NCBI RefSeq assembly: GCF_007827975.1
Contig: NZ_VITT01000005.1
DNA from: Nitrospirillum viridazoti
Lineage (GTDB): Bacteria; Pseudomonadota; Alphaproteobacteria; Azospirillales; Azospirillaceae
Length of the DNA stretch: 64,000 bases
Reading direction: 5' to 3' (one strand)
The first letter of the stretch is position 1. Each line of letters opens with the position of its first letter. Under the pieces are notes generated by a model. It was not told the origin of the DNA and did not search any database. It was given only the letters and a program-made list of their open reading frames with translations. Shown here piece by piece: positions 17,032 through 25,140 of this stretch. The position numbers and the translations under genes were made by a program.

Positions 17032-17865
17032 ATGGAGACGGACATGGAGACGGAACACGAGGCCCCGCGGCGGTACCGCAGCATATGGCTCTCCGATCTG
17101 CATCTGGGAACCCGCGGTTGCCAGGCCGACATGCTGCTGGATTTCCTGAAGCACACCGAGTCGGAATACCTGTACCTAGTCGGCGACATCGTCGACGGGT
17201 GGCGCCTGAAGAAGGGCTGGTATTGGCCACAGGCCCATAACGACGTGGTGCAGAAGGTGCTGCGCCGGGTGCGCAAGGGCACCAAGGTCTTCCTGATCCC
17301 GGGCAACCATGACGAAGTCTTCCGCGACTTCATCGGCCTGCAGTTCGGCGGCGTCACCATCCTGGAGGACGCGGTCCACACCACCGCCGACGGGCGTCGC
17401 TTCCTGGTGCTGCACGGCGACCTGTTCGACGCGGTGGTGAAGTACGCCAAGTGGCTGGCCTATGTCGGGGACAGCGCCTACACGGTGCTGCTGACCCTGA
17501 ACACCTGGCTGAACGCCGCCCGCCGCCGCTTCGGCTTTCAGTACTGGTCGCTGTCCGCCTATCTGAAGAACCGCACCAAGAAAGCGGTGGAGTTCATCGG
17601 CAATTACGAGCAGGCGCTGGCGGACGAGGCCAAGCGCCGGCAGGTCGACGGCATCATTTGTGGCCACATCCACCACGCCGAGATGCGTGACATGGGTGGT
17701 GTCCTCTACTGCAACGACGGGGACTGGGTGGAATCGTGTACCGCATTGGTCGAGCACGCCGACGGCACGCTGGAGATCCTTCATTGGGCGGACGAGGTGC
17801 GCAAGCGCGCGGCGGCACGCCAGCCTGGGCAGCCGGGCGGGACGACGCAGAAGGCTGCAGCGTGA
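17032..17865 (+). CDS. PlcP/LpxH-like metallophosphoesterase (lipid remodelling phospholipase C or UDP-diacylglucosamine diphosphatase type)
   Basis: 277 residues from the ATG at 17032, preceded by GGGGGCG. All calcineurin-type metal motifs are present: SDLHLG (21-26), GDIVDGWR (51-58), GNHDE (91-95), LHGDLFD (127-133) and GHIHH (211-215). Databases usually name such proteins UDP-2,3-diacylglucosamine diphosphatase, but alphaproteobacteria are known to use LpxI for that lipid A step, and the rhizobial PlcP phospholipase C that strips phospholipids under phosphate limitation belongs to this same group. The following glycosyltransferase overlaps its stop by 4 nt (GTGA at 17862-17865), which favours a PlcP-like role: diacylglycerol is made and then glycosylated. 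A weak CTGTCAA-type half Pho-box lies at 16982-16988. Confidence 0.8.
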   Translation: METDMETEHEAPRRYRSIWLSDLHLGTRGCQADMLLDFLKHTESEYLYLVGDIVDGWRLKKGWYWPQAHNDVVQKVLRRVRKGTKVFLIPGNHDEVFRDFIGLQFGGVTILEDAVHTTADGRRFLVLHGDLFDAVVKYAKWLAYVGDSAYTVLLTLNTWLNAARRRFGFQYWSLSAYLKNRTKKAVEFIGNYEQALADEAKRRQVDGIICGHIHHAEMRDMGGVLYCNDGDWVESCTALVEHADGTLEILHWADEVRKRAAARQPGQPGGTTQKAAA

Positions 17866-18920
17866 AAATCCTGATCGTCACGGACGCCTGGCACCCCCAG
17901 GTGAACGGCGTGGTCCGCACCCTGACCACGACGCGCGATGAATTGCGCCAGTTGGGCCATGAGGTCGAGGTCATCGCCCCGGACCGTTTCCGCACCGTGC
18001 CCATGCCGACATATCCGGAAATCCGGCTGGCGCTGAAGCCCGGCGCCCGCCTGCGCCGCATGATCGACGAGATCGCGCCCGACGCCATCCACATTGCGAC
18101 GGAAGGGCCCCTGGGCCTGGCCGCGCGGCGCTATTGCCTGCGCCGGCGCATTCCCTTCACCACCGCCTACCACACGCGCTTCCCGGAATACGTCCGCGAC
18201 CGCTTCCCCATCCCGCTGCGCCTCAGCTACGCCCTGGTGCGCCGCTTCCATGCGCCCGCCTCGGCCGTCATGGTGGCGACGCCGTCCATCGAGAACGACC
18301 TGGTGGACCGCGGCTTCCGCAACATCAAGCGCTGGTCGCGCGGCGTCGACACCGACCTGTTCCGCCCGCGCGAAAAGGACTTCCTGCCCTTCCCCCGTCC
18401 CATCTTCATGTATGTGGGCCGGGTGGCGGTGGAGAAGAACATCGAGGCCTTCCTGTCGCTGGACCTGCCGGGCACCAAGGTGGTGGTGGGGGGCGGCCCG
18501 CAATTGGACGACCTGAAGGCCAAGTACCCGGCCGCCCAGTTCGTCGGCCCCAAGCATGGGGAAGAGCTGGCCAGGCACTATGCCGCCGGCGACGTCTTCG
18601 TCTTTCCTTCGCGCACCGACACCTTCGGCCTGGTGCTGCTGGAGGCACTGGCCTCCGGCGTGCCGGTGGCGGCGTACCCGGTGCCGGGGCCGCTGGACGT
18701 GCTGGCGGGGTCGGACGTGGCCGTGCTGGACGAGGATTTGCGCAAGGCCGCCCTGGCCGCCCTGGAGATTCCGGGCGACAAGTGCCGCCGCCACGCCCTG
18801 ACCTTCTCCTGGTCCGCGTCCGCTGCGCAGTTCCTGAACAACCTGCGCCCCTTCCGCGGCCATCCGGTCCTCGATCCGGTGGTAGACCCGCAGGCCGACG
18901 AGACCAAGAAGGCCAGCTGA
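17862..18920 (+). CDS. GT4 family glycosyltransferase, probably lipid-directed
   Basis: 352 residues from the GTG at 17862. GT-B fold: the N-terminal half starts MKILIVTDAWHPQVNGVVRT; the C-terminal half has the donor site HYAAGDVFVFPSRTDTFGLV followed by LLEALASGVPVAAYPVPGP, the E-x7-E region of GT4 enzymes. Close relatives move glucose, glucuronic acid or mannose from a nucleotide sugar onto diacylglycerol (the Agt-type enzymes of Agrobacterium and marine alphaproteobacteria). The 4-nt overlap with the phosphoesterase gene indicates one transcript and coupled translation. The acceptor is inferred from context, not proven; a lipopolysaccharide or capsule sugar role is the alternative. Confidence 0.85.
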   Translation: MKILIVTDAWHPQVNGVVRTLTTTRDELRQLGHEVEVIAPDRFRTVPMPTYPEIRLALKPGARLRRMIDEIAPDAIHIATEGPLGLAARRYCLRRRIPFTTAYHTRFPEYVRDRFPIPLRLSYALVRRFHAPASAVMVATPSIENDLVDRGFRNIKRWSRGVDTDLFRPREKDFLPFPRPIFMYVGRVAVEKNIEAFLSLDLPGTKVVVGGGPQLDDLKAKYPAAQFVGPKHGEELARHYAAGDVFVFPSRTDTFGLVLLEALASGVPVAAYPVPGPLDVLAGSDVAVLDEDLRKAALAALEIPGDKCRRHALTFSWSASAAQFLNNLRPFRGHPVLDPVVDPQADETKKAS

Positions 18921-19029
18921 CCGCAGGGGTTCCCGCGTTCATTGAAGACGGCGCGGACCCGGTGCTAGGGTGGCGGCGACCGCGGCGGGTCGCCCCCGCC
19001 GCCCTATTCGTTTCCCTGACACGATCGGC

Positions 19030-20322
19030 ATGCTGGAAGCGCTCTATCGCGGGCTGACCGCCCTGGCCGGCCCCGCCGTCCGCCGCCTGCTGGACCGGCG
19101 GCTGGCCGCCGGCAAGGAAGACCCCCACCGTCTGCCCGAGCGCCTGGGCCATGCCGGCCTGCCCCGCCCCCCTGGCCGGCTGATCTGGCTGCACGCCGCC
19201 AGCGTGGGCGAATCCATGGCCGTGCTGCCGCTGATCGACCGGCTGCTGACCCTGTCGCCCCGGCCGACCGTCCTGGTCACCACCGGCACCGTCACCTCCG
19301 CCGCGCTCATGGCCCAGCGCCTGCCGCCAGGCGCCATTCACCAGTTCGTGCCCGTGGACCTGCCGGCGGCCGTGGCCCGTTTCATAGACCACTGGCGGCC
19401 CGACGCGGCGCTGTGGATCGAATCGGAATTCTGGCCCAACCTGCTGCGCGCCCTGCGCAAGGCCCAGGTGCCCGCCGCCCTGGTGAACGCGCGCCTGTCG
19501 GCCGGCAGCCACCGCAACTGGCGCCGCGTTCCGCGCACCGCCCATCGCCTGCTGTCCACCTTCCGCCTGGCGCTGGCCCAGACGGCGACGGAGGCCGCGC
19601 GCCTGCGCGATTTGGGCCTGGCCGACGTGCGCTGCGTCGGCAACCTGAAATACTCCACCCGTCCCTTGCCGGCGGAGCCCCAGGCCCTGGCCGCCCTCCA
19701 GGCCGCCGTGGCCGGCCGGCCCGCCTGGGTCCTCGCCAGCACCCACCCGGGCGAGGACGACTTGGCCGGCCGGGTGCACCAGCGCCTGGCCCCGCGCATC
19801 CCGGGCCTGCTGACCCTGGTGGTGCCCCGCCACCCCGCGCGGGGGCCGGAGATCGCCGCCGCCTTCCAGGCCCAAGGCCTAACCGTCAGCCGCCGCGCCA
19901 CCGGCGCCCTGCTGGACGCCACCGACGCCCTGCACGTGGCCGACACACTGGGGGAACTGGGGCTGTTCTTCCGCCTGGCGCCGGTGGCCGCCATCGGCGG
20001 ATCCTTCGTGCCTGTGGGTGGGCATAACCCCATAGAACCGGCGCAGCTGGGGGCCGCCATCATCTACGGCCCGCACATGCATAATTTCGCGGAGATCGCC
20101 GCGACCCTGGAGGCAGCCGGCGGCGCCCGGCGCGTGCCGGATGTCGATGGCCTGGCCGAGGCGGTGCACGCCTTGCTGACCGACCCGGTCGCGCGCGAGG
20201 CCCAGGCGGCCGCCGCCAAAGCCGTGGCCGACGACAACCGCGACGCCGTGGACCGGGTGGTGGCCGCCCTGGCGCCCCTGCTGGCCGAGGCCGGCCTGCA
20301 CCTGACCGGGGATGCCCGGTGA
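19030..20322 (+). CDS. waaA: 3-deoxy-D-manno-octulosonic acid (Kdo) transferase
   Basis: 430 residues from the ATG at 19030. GT30 enzyme that adds Kdo from CMP-Kdo to the lipid A precursor at the inner membrane. Recognisable parts are PGRLIWLHAASVGESMAVLPL near 48-68, the acceptor-side WIESEFWPNLL (near 135), LADVRCVGNLKYS, and VPVGGHNPIEPAQLGAAII near 325-343, where the conserved GGHNxxEP motif binds the donor. The N-terminal segment is a membrane anchor in relatives. It begins 109 bp after the glycosyltransferase gene and overlaps lpxK by 4 nt (GTGA). Longer N-terminal starts upstream would be unlike the family. Confidence 0.95.
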   Translation: MLEALYRGLTALAGPAVRRLLDRRLAAGKEDPHRLPERLGHAGLPRPPGRLIWLHAASVGESMAVLPLIDRLLTLSPRPTVLVTTGTVTSAALMAQRLPPGAIHQFVPVDLPAAVARFIDHWRPDAALWIESEFWPNLLRALRKAQVPAALVNARLSAGSHRNWRRVPRTAHRLLSTFRLALAQTATEAARLRDLGLADVRCVGNLKYSTRPLPAEPQALAALQAAVAGRPAWVLASTHPGEDDLAGRVHQRLAPRIPGLLTLVVPRHPARGPEIAAAFQAQGLTVSRRATGALLDATDALHVADTLGELGLFFRLAPVAAIGGSFVPVGGHNPIEPAQLGAAIIYGPHMHNFAEIAATLEAAGGARRVPDVDGLAEAVHALLTDPVAREAQAAAAKAVADDNRDAVDRVVAALAPLLAEAGLHLTGDAR

Positions 20323-21299
20323 AGGCCCCTGGCTTCTGGTACGCCCCCCCCGGGTTGGCCGCGGCCTTGCTGACCCCCCTTGCGTGCCTCTATGCTCTCG
20401 GCGCCCGCCGGCGCCAAGCCAAGGCCACGCCGCAGGACGCCGGCCTCCCCGTCATCTGCATCGGCAATTTGGTGGCGGGCGGCGCCGGCAAGACGCCGCT
20501 GTCGCAGGCGGTGATGCGGCACTTGCGCGCCCGGGGCGTCCAGGCCCACTACCTGTCGCGCGGCTATGGCGGGCGCCTCACCGGTCCCTTGCGGGTCGAC
20601 CCGGCCCGGCATGGCGCCGCCGATGTGGGGGATGAGCCGCTGCTGCTGTCCCGCACCGCCCCGGCCTGGATAGCGGCGGACCGCCTGGCCGGCGCCCGCG
20701 CCGCGCGTGATGGCGGCGCTCAGGCCGTGGTGATGGACGACGGCTTCCAGAACCCGGCCCTGGCCAAGGACCTGTCGCTGCTGGTGGTGGACGGCGGCGC
20801 GGGCTTCGGCAACGGCCGCGTCATCCCGGCCGGCCCCCTGCGCGAGGCCTTGGGTGACGGCCTGGCGCGGGCGGACGCCGTGGTGATCGTGGGTGCCGAC
20901 CGTACGGGGGCCAGGGCGAGCGTGGCCGCGCTCGCGCCCGCCCTGCCCATCCTGACCGCGCGACTGGTGCCGGACGCAGCCGTAGCCGCCGGGCTGGCCG
21001 GCCGGCCGGTCCTGGCCTTCGCCGGCATCGGCCGGCCAGGCAAGTTCTTCGACACCTGCGGTGAGCTGGGCCTGATGGTGGCGGAGGCGGTGCCCTTCCC
21101 CGACCATCACCCCTATGCCGAGGCTGAAGTCACCCGCCTGCTGGAGCGCGCTGCCGCCCTGGGCGCCGTGCCGCTGACGACCGAAAAGGACTGGGTGCGA
21201 CTACCCGCCGCGCACCAAACCGCCATAAAAGCCCTGCCCGTGGTGCTGGCCTTCGACGACCCCGGCGCCCTGGAGCGTGTTCTGGGAACGGTGTCCTAG
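20319..21299 (+). CDS. lpxK: Tetraacyldisaccharide 4'-kinase
   Basis: 326 residues, GTG start overlapping the waaA stop. LpxK phosphorylates the 4' position of the disaccharide lipid A precursor on the inner membrane. The P-loop is in IGNLVAGGAGKTP (48-60), preceded by the hydrophobic membrane-contact helix typical of LpxK; DDGFQNPALAKDLSLLVVD and the VIPAGPLREALGDGL segment complete the active site. The C-terminal TTEKDWVRLP motif is the family signature. Part of a lipid A and Kdo block with waaA and two LpxL-like genes. Confidence 0.96.
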   Translation: MKAPGFWYAPPGLAAALLTPLACLYALGARRRQAKATPQDAGLPVICIGNLVAGGAGKTPLSQAVMRHLRARGVQAHYLSRGYGGRLTGPLRVDPARHGAADVGDEPLLLSRTAPAWIAADRLAGARAARDGGAQAVVMDDGFQNPALAKDLSLLVVDGGAGFGNGRVIPAGPLREALGDGLARADAVVIVGADRTGARASVAALAPALPILTARLVPDAAVAAGLAGRPVLAFAGIGRPGKFFDTCGELGLMVAEAVPFPDHHPYAEAEVTRLLERAAALGAVPLTTEKDWVRLPAAHQTAIKALPVVLAFDDPGALERVLGTVS

Positions 21300-21379
21300 A
21301 GACCCGGATTCCCAGGGACGGGCGCGCACCTCGACGCCCGCTGATCCGCGTATGAGCTTGTCTTGCATCAGTGGACGCC

Positions 21380-22297
21380 ATGGCTAAGCACAGCCGCCGG
21401 CGCCGCGCCTTCGACCGTATCCTGGGCCACCGGCTGGAGGCCGTCGCCGCCTACCTGATCTATGCCGTCCTGGGCCTGCTGCCGCTGGACGCAGCCTCTG
21501 CCGTGGGCGCCTGGGCGGGACGCGTCGTGGGGCCCCGTCTTCGCACCCACGCCAAGGTGCTGCGCCGCCTGCAACGGGCCATGCCGGAACTGCCGGAGGA
21601 GCGGCGCCGGACCATCGCCCGCCAGTCGTGGGAGAATCTGGGCCGCACCCTGGCGGAATACCCCCACATCAAAACCATCGCCCGCGATTGGGACCGCCGG
21701 GTGGAAATGGTGGGGGCGGAGCATTTGCAAGCCTTGCGTGACGACGGCCGGCCCGGCATCTGCGTCACCGCGCATCTGGCCAACTGGGAACTGGCTGGGT
21801 TGGCCTGCCAAAAACTGGGTCTGCCCCTCACCATCGTCTACCGCGCGCCCAACAACCGCTGGGTCGACCGCTTGCTGGCGCGGGCGCGGCGCCCGCTGCA
21901 CGCCCTGCTGGTGCCCAAGGGTCGCGACGCCGCCCGGGGCATGGTGGCCGCCCTCCGCGGCGGCGGCCATATCGGCGTGCTGCCCGACCAGAAACTGAAC
22001 GAGGGCATCCCCGTGCCCTTCTTCGGCCGCGACGCCATGACCGGCACCTTCACCGCCGACCTGGCCCTGCGCTACGACGCCCCCATCGTACCGATCCGGG
22101 TCACGCGGCTGGCTGCGGACAAGGGAGGGGACCGGCGTTTCCGCGTCGAGGCCATGGCGCCCCTGGCCCTTAAGAGCAGCGGCGACCGCGCCGCCGACAC
22201 CCGCGCCGGCATGGAGGCCGTGAACGCCGTGCTGGAGGGGTGGGTGCGGGCGCATCCCGGCCAATGGATGTGGAGCCACAACCGCTGGCCCGACTAG
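21380..22297 (+). CDS. LpxL/HtrB-type lysophospholipid acyltransferase (copy A)
   Basis: 305 residues from the ATG at 21380 (a GTG at 21371 is possible). The catalytic HX4E motif is AHLANWEL, with His132 and Glu137; the family also shows IVYRAPNNRWVDRL, LLVPKGRDAARGM and PDQKLNEGIPVPFFGRDAMT. One N-terminal membrane helix (AYLIYAVLGLLPL). LpxL enzymes transfer a secondary acyl chain onto Kdo2-lipid A; some members act on lysophospholipids or ornithine lipids. It lies 80 bp after lpxK and is followed by a second, similar enzyme, so the two probably add different secondary chains to lipid A. Confidence 0.88.
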   Translation: MAKHSRRRRAFDRILGHRLEAVAAYLIYAVLGLLPLDAASAVGAWAGRVVGPRLRTHAKVLRRLQRAMPELPEERRRTIARQSWENLGRTLAEYPHIKTIARDWDRRVEMVGAEHLQALRDDGRPGICVTAHLANWELAGLACQKLGLPLTIVYRAPNNRWVDRLLARARRPLHALLVPKGRDAARGMVAALRGGGHIGVLPDQKLNEGIPVPFFGRDAMTGTFTADLALRYDAPIVPIRVTRLAADKGGDRRFRVEAMAPLALKSSGDRAADTRAGMEAVNAVLEGWVRAHPGQWMWSHNRWPD

Positions 22298-22511
22298 GGC
22301 CGAGCGCCGGCCGGACCGAACCGCCCGCCCCTCCGCGCTTGACCCGTGACAAAAAGCACCCGATAGCTTTAGCCGCCGCCGGCGTTGGGACCCGGCAGCC
22401 CCCGCTGTTGTCCGCCTTGGAGGTCGTCTTTCTGGGTTCGGATAGGGTGCCTATCCCCAACCCTTCCAGGACGGCCGGCCCATCGCCATGGGGACCGGTA
22501 CGGGAGTTTCC

Positions 22512-23408
22512 ATGGCCGAGCACGGTACCCAGCCCTCCTCCCTGCGCTACGCCATCGAGGCGGCGGGCATCCGTGCCCTGTTCCGCCTGCTGGGCCTGCT
22601 GCCGGCCGACGTGTCGTCGGACTTCGGCGGCTGGATCGGGCGCACCCTGGGCCCCCGGCTGGGCGGGAACGCCAAGGTGCTGCGCAACCTGGAACGGGCC
22701 ATGCCCCAGCTGGACGCGGCGGGGCGCCGACGCCTGGCCCGCGAATCCTGGGACAACCTGTGCCGCACCCTGGCCGAATATCCGCACCTGAAGACCATCT
22801 CGCGCGAGTGGGAGCAGCGGGTGGAGCTGATCGGGGCGGAGCACGTGCGGGGCCTGGTGACCGACGGCAAGCCGGGCGTCATCCTGACCGGCCATTTCGG
22901 CAATTGGGAATTGGTGGCCATGACCGTGTTCAAGTGCGGCACCACCATGACCGCCATCTACCGCGCGCCCAACAACCCATCGGTCGACAAGCTGCTGGCC
23001 GAGGCGCGGGGCGAGCTGGGCACCACCCTGGTACCCAAGGGCCGCGCCTCCGCCAAGGGCATCCTGGCCGCGATGCGGGCGGGCGGCATCCTGGGCATCC
23101 TGGCCGACCAGAAGCTGAATGAGGGCATCGCCGTGCCCTTCCTGGGCCATGACGCCATGACCGGCACCATCGCCGGCGACGTGGTGGTGCGCCACGGCGC
23201 CGTCGTCGTGCCCATGCGGGTGACGCGCAAGCCCAAGGGCGCCCGCTTCCGCATCGAAGTCTTCCCGCCCATGGACCTGCCGGCGCCCACGGGCGACCGC
23301 CCGGCCGACATCCGCGCCATCACCGTGGCGGTGAACCAGCTGCTGGAGCGGTGGGTGCTGGACAACCCCGGCCAATGGCTGTGGACCCACCGGAGATGGC
23401 CTAAATAA
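22512..23408 (+). CDS. LpxL/HtrB-type lysophospholipid acyltransferase (copy B)
   Basis: 298 residues from the ATG at 22512, which has GGGAG 6-7 bases upstream. Catalytic motif GHFGNWEL with His128 and Glu133, then AIYRAPNNPSVDKLL, LVPKGRASAKGI and ADQKLNEGIAVPFLGHDAMT. It is a clear paralogue of the preceding gene: long collinear identities such as RAPNN, DQKLNEGI and the closing WxxxHxRWP. A 214-bp gap separates the two, so copy B may have its own promoter. Likely partner of copy A in making hexa-acylated lipid A; which chain or position each one uses cannot be told. Confidence 0.88.
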   Translation: MAEHGTQPSSLRYAIEAAGIRALFRLLGLLPADVSSDFGGWIGRTLGPRLGGNAKVLRNLERAMPQLDAAGRRRLARESWDNLCRTLAEYPHLKTISREWEQRVELIGAEHVRGLVTDGKPGVILTGHFGNWELVAMTVFKCGTTMTAIYRAPNNPSVDKLLAEARGELGTTLVPKGRASAKGILAAMRAGGILGILADQKLNEGIAVPFLGHDAMTGTIAGDVVVRHGAVVVPMRVTRKPKGARFRIEVFPPMDLPAPTGDRPADIRAITVAVNQLLERWVLDNPGQWLWTHRRWPK

Positions 23409-23436
23409 GGCCGCCGTCCGGCGCGGGGCTTTCCCG

Positions 23437-25080
23437 TTAAAACAGGCTGCCCTGCCCGCCGGGTCGCGCCGCCGCGCGCGGCTTGGGGGTGGGGGCCGAC
23501 TCGCGCGGCGGAGCCGGTGTCGGAACAGGCGCCGGCGCCCCTTCCCCGTCCAGGGTGGCGCCCACCGCGCCGTCGATGAATTCCACCCGCACGCGGCCGC
23601 CGGCGGGGGCATCCGCCGCCTTGGTCACGGGGTGGCCGTCGGCGGTGGTGACCAGGGCGAAGCCCCGGGCCAGCACGCCGCGGTAGGACAGCGTCTCCAG
23701 CAGCTTGGCCTGGCCCTCCAGCCGGCGGGCGCCATCGGCCACGGCGCGGCTGAAGCTGGCGTCCAGGCGGCGGCCGAGGTCGTCCAGGCGCGCCCCGCCC
23801 TCCTCCGCCCGGCGCACCAGCGGCTGGGGCGTCAGGCGCTGGGCCAGGTTCTGGGCGCGGGTGGCACGGTCGGCCAGCAGACGGGTCAGACCACCCGACA
23901 GGCCACGGCCGGCGATATCCAGGCGGGCGTAGGCCAGGCCCAGCACCTGGGCCGGATGGCGCAGGCCGGCACCCAGCTTGGCCACCTCCGTCCGGTGGCG
24001 GCGGATCAGGCCGGTCATGGACAGGGCCAGGCGTTCGCCCCGGTCGTCCAGGCGCTGGGCGCAGCCCTCCAGCAGGGCGCGGGGGTCGCCCAGGCCGCGC
24101 GCCAGCCCTTCCACGCGGTTGCGGCGCTCCGCCAGCAAGCGGTTGGCCGTGCCCTCCAGCCGGCGGCCGCATTCCATGACCTGGGCCATCAGCTCCGCCC
24201 GCACCGGCACCGCCATTTCGGCGGCGGCGGTGGGCGTGGGCGCCCGGCGGTCGGAGGCGAAGTCGATCAGCGTCGTGTCGGTCTCATGGCCCACGGCGGA
24301 GATCAGCGGAATCTGGCTGGCCGCCGCCGCCCGCACCACGATCTCCTCATTGAAGGGCATCAGGTCTTCCAGGCTGCCGCCGCCGCGCGCCACGATCAGC
24401 AGGTCGGGCCGGGGCACGGGGCCGCCGGGGGCGATGGCGTTGAAGCCCTGGATGGCGCGGGCCACCTGAGCCGCCGCCTGCTCGCCCTGCACCGCCACCG
24501 GCCACAGCAGCACATGGCGGGGGAAGCGGTCGGCCAGACGGTGCAGGATGTCACGGATGACGGCGCCGGTGGGGGATGTCACCACGCCGATAACCCTGGG
24601 CAGGAAGGGCAGCGGCCGCTTGCGCTGAGCATCGAACAGGCCCTCCGCCGCCAGCCGGCGCTTGCGCTCCTCCAGCATCTTGAGCAGCGCGCCCTCGCCC
24701 GCCAGCTCCATGGTTTCGATGATCAGCTGGTATTGCGAGCGGCCGGGGTATGTCGTCAGGCGGCCGGTGCACACCACCTCCATCCCGTCTTCCGGTTTCA
24801 CGGCCAGGCGCATGACCGTGCCCTTCCAGCACACGGCCTCGATCACCGCCTGGTCGTCCTTCAGGCGCAGGTAGAGGTGTCCGGAGGAAACGCGCTTGGG
24901 CTGGCTGACCTCGCCGCGCACGCGGACATAGCCGAACGTCTCCTCCACCGTGCGCTTCAAAGCGCGCGACAGGTCGGAAACGCTGAGCTCGGGCAGGTTG
25001 CCGCCGGCCACGGGCGTGGCGCCGGCATAGCCGAGATCGGCGGCGGGGGGCGGGGGTGAGTCGGGGAAGTCTTGAGTCAT
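23437..25080 (-). CDS. xseA: Exodeoxyribonuclease VII large subunit
   Basis: 547 residues from the ATG at 25080. The large subunit of the two-subunit nuclease that degrades single-stranded DNA to acid-soluble oligonucleotides in recombination and mismatch repair. N-terminal OB domain: ELSVSDLSRALKRTVEETFG, VRVRGEVSQPKRVSSGHLYL and DDQAVIEAVCWKG. Catalytic core: VIGVVTSPTGAVIRDILHRL, RPDLLIVARGGGSLEDLMPF, then SAVGHETDTTLIDFASDRRA. A long arginine-rich coiled coil follows, and then a Pro/Ala-rich, probably disordered, tail (about the last 50 residues) that is longer than in E. coli. Divergent from purD with a 60-bp gap. The small subunit gene xseB is not in the window. Confidence 0.95.
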   Translation of the reverse strand: MTQDFPDSPPPPAADLGYAGATPVAGGNLPELSVSDLSRALKRTVEETFGYVRVRGEVSQPKRVSSGHLYLRLKDDQAVIEAVCWKGTVMRLAVKPEDGMEVVCTGRLTTYPGRSQYQLIIETMELAGEGALLKMLEERKRRLAAEGLFDAQRKRPLPFLPRVIGVVTSPTGAVIRDILHRLADRFPRHVLLWPVAVQGEQAAAQVARAIQGFNAIAPGGPVPRPDLLIVARGGGSLEDLMPFNEEIVVRAAAASQIPLISAVGHETDTTLIDFASDRRAPTPTAAAEMAVPVRAELMAQVMECGRRLEGTANRLLAERRNRVEGLARGLGDPRALLEGCAQRLDDRGERLALSMTGLIRRHRTEVAKLGAGLRHPAQVLGLAYARLDIAGRGLSGGLTRLLADRATRAQNLAQRLTPQPLVRRAEEGGARLDDLGRRLDASFSRAVADGARRLEGQAKLLETLSYRGVLARGFALVTTADGHPVTKAADAPAGGRVRVEFIDGAVGATLDGEGAPAPVPTPAPPRESAPTPKPRAAARPGGQGSLF

Positions 25081-25140
25081 GGCGCGGGCATGATACAAGC
25101 ACCCGCTCAACAGATGGAATCGTGATCGGGGGTAGAGGCG

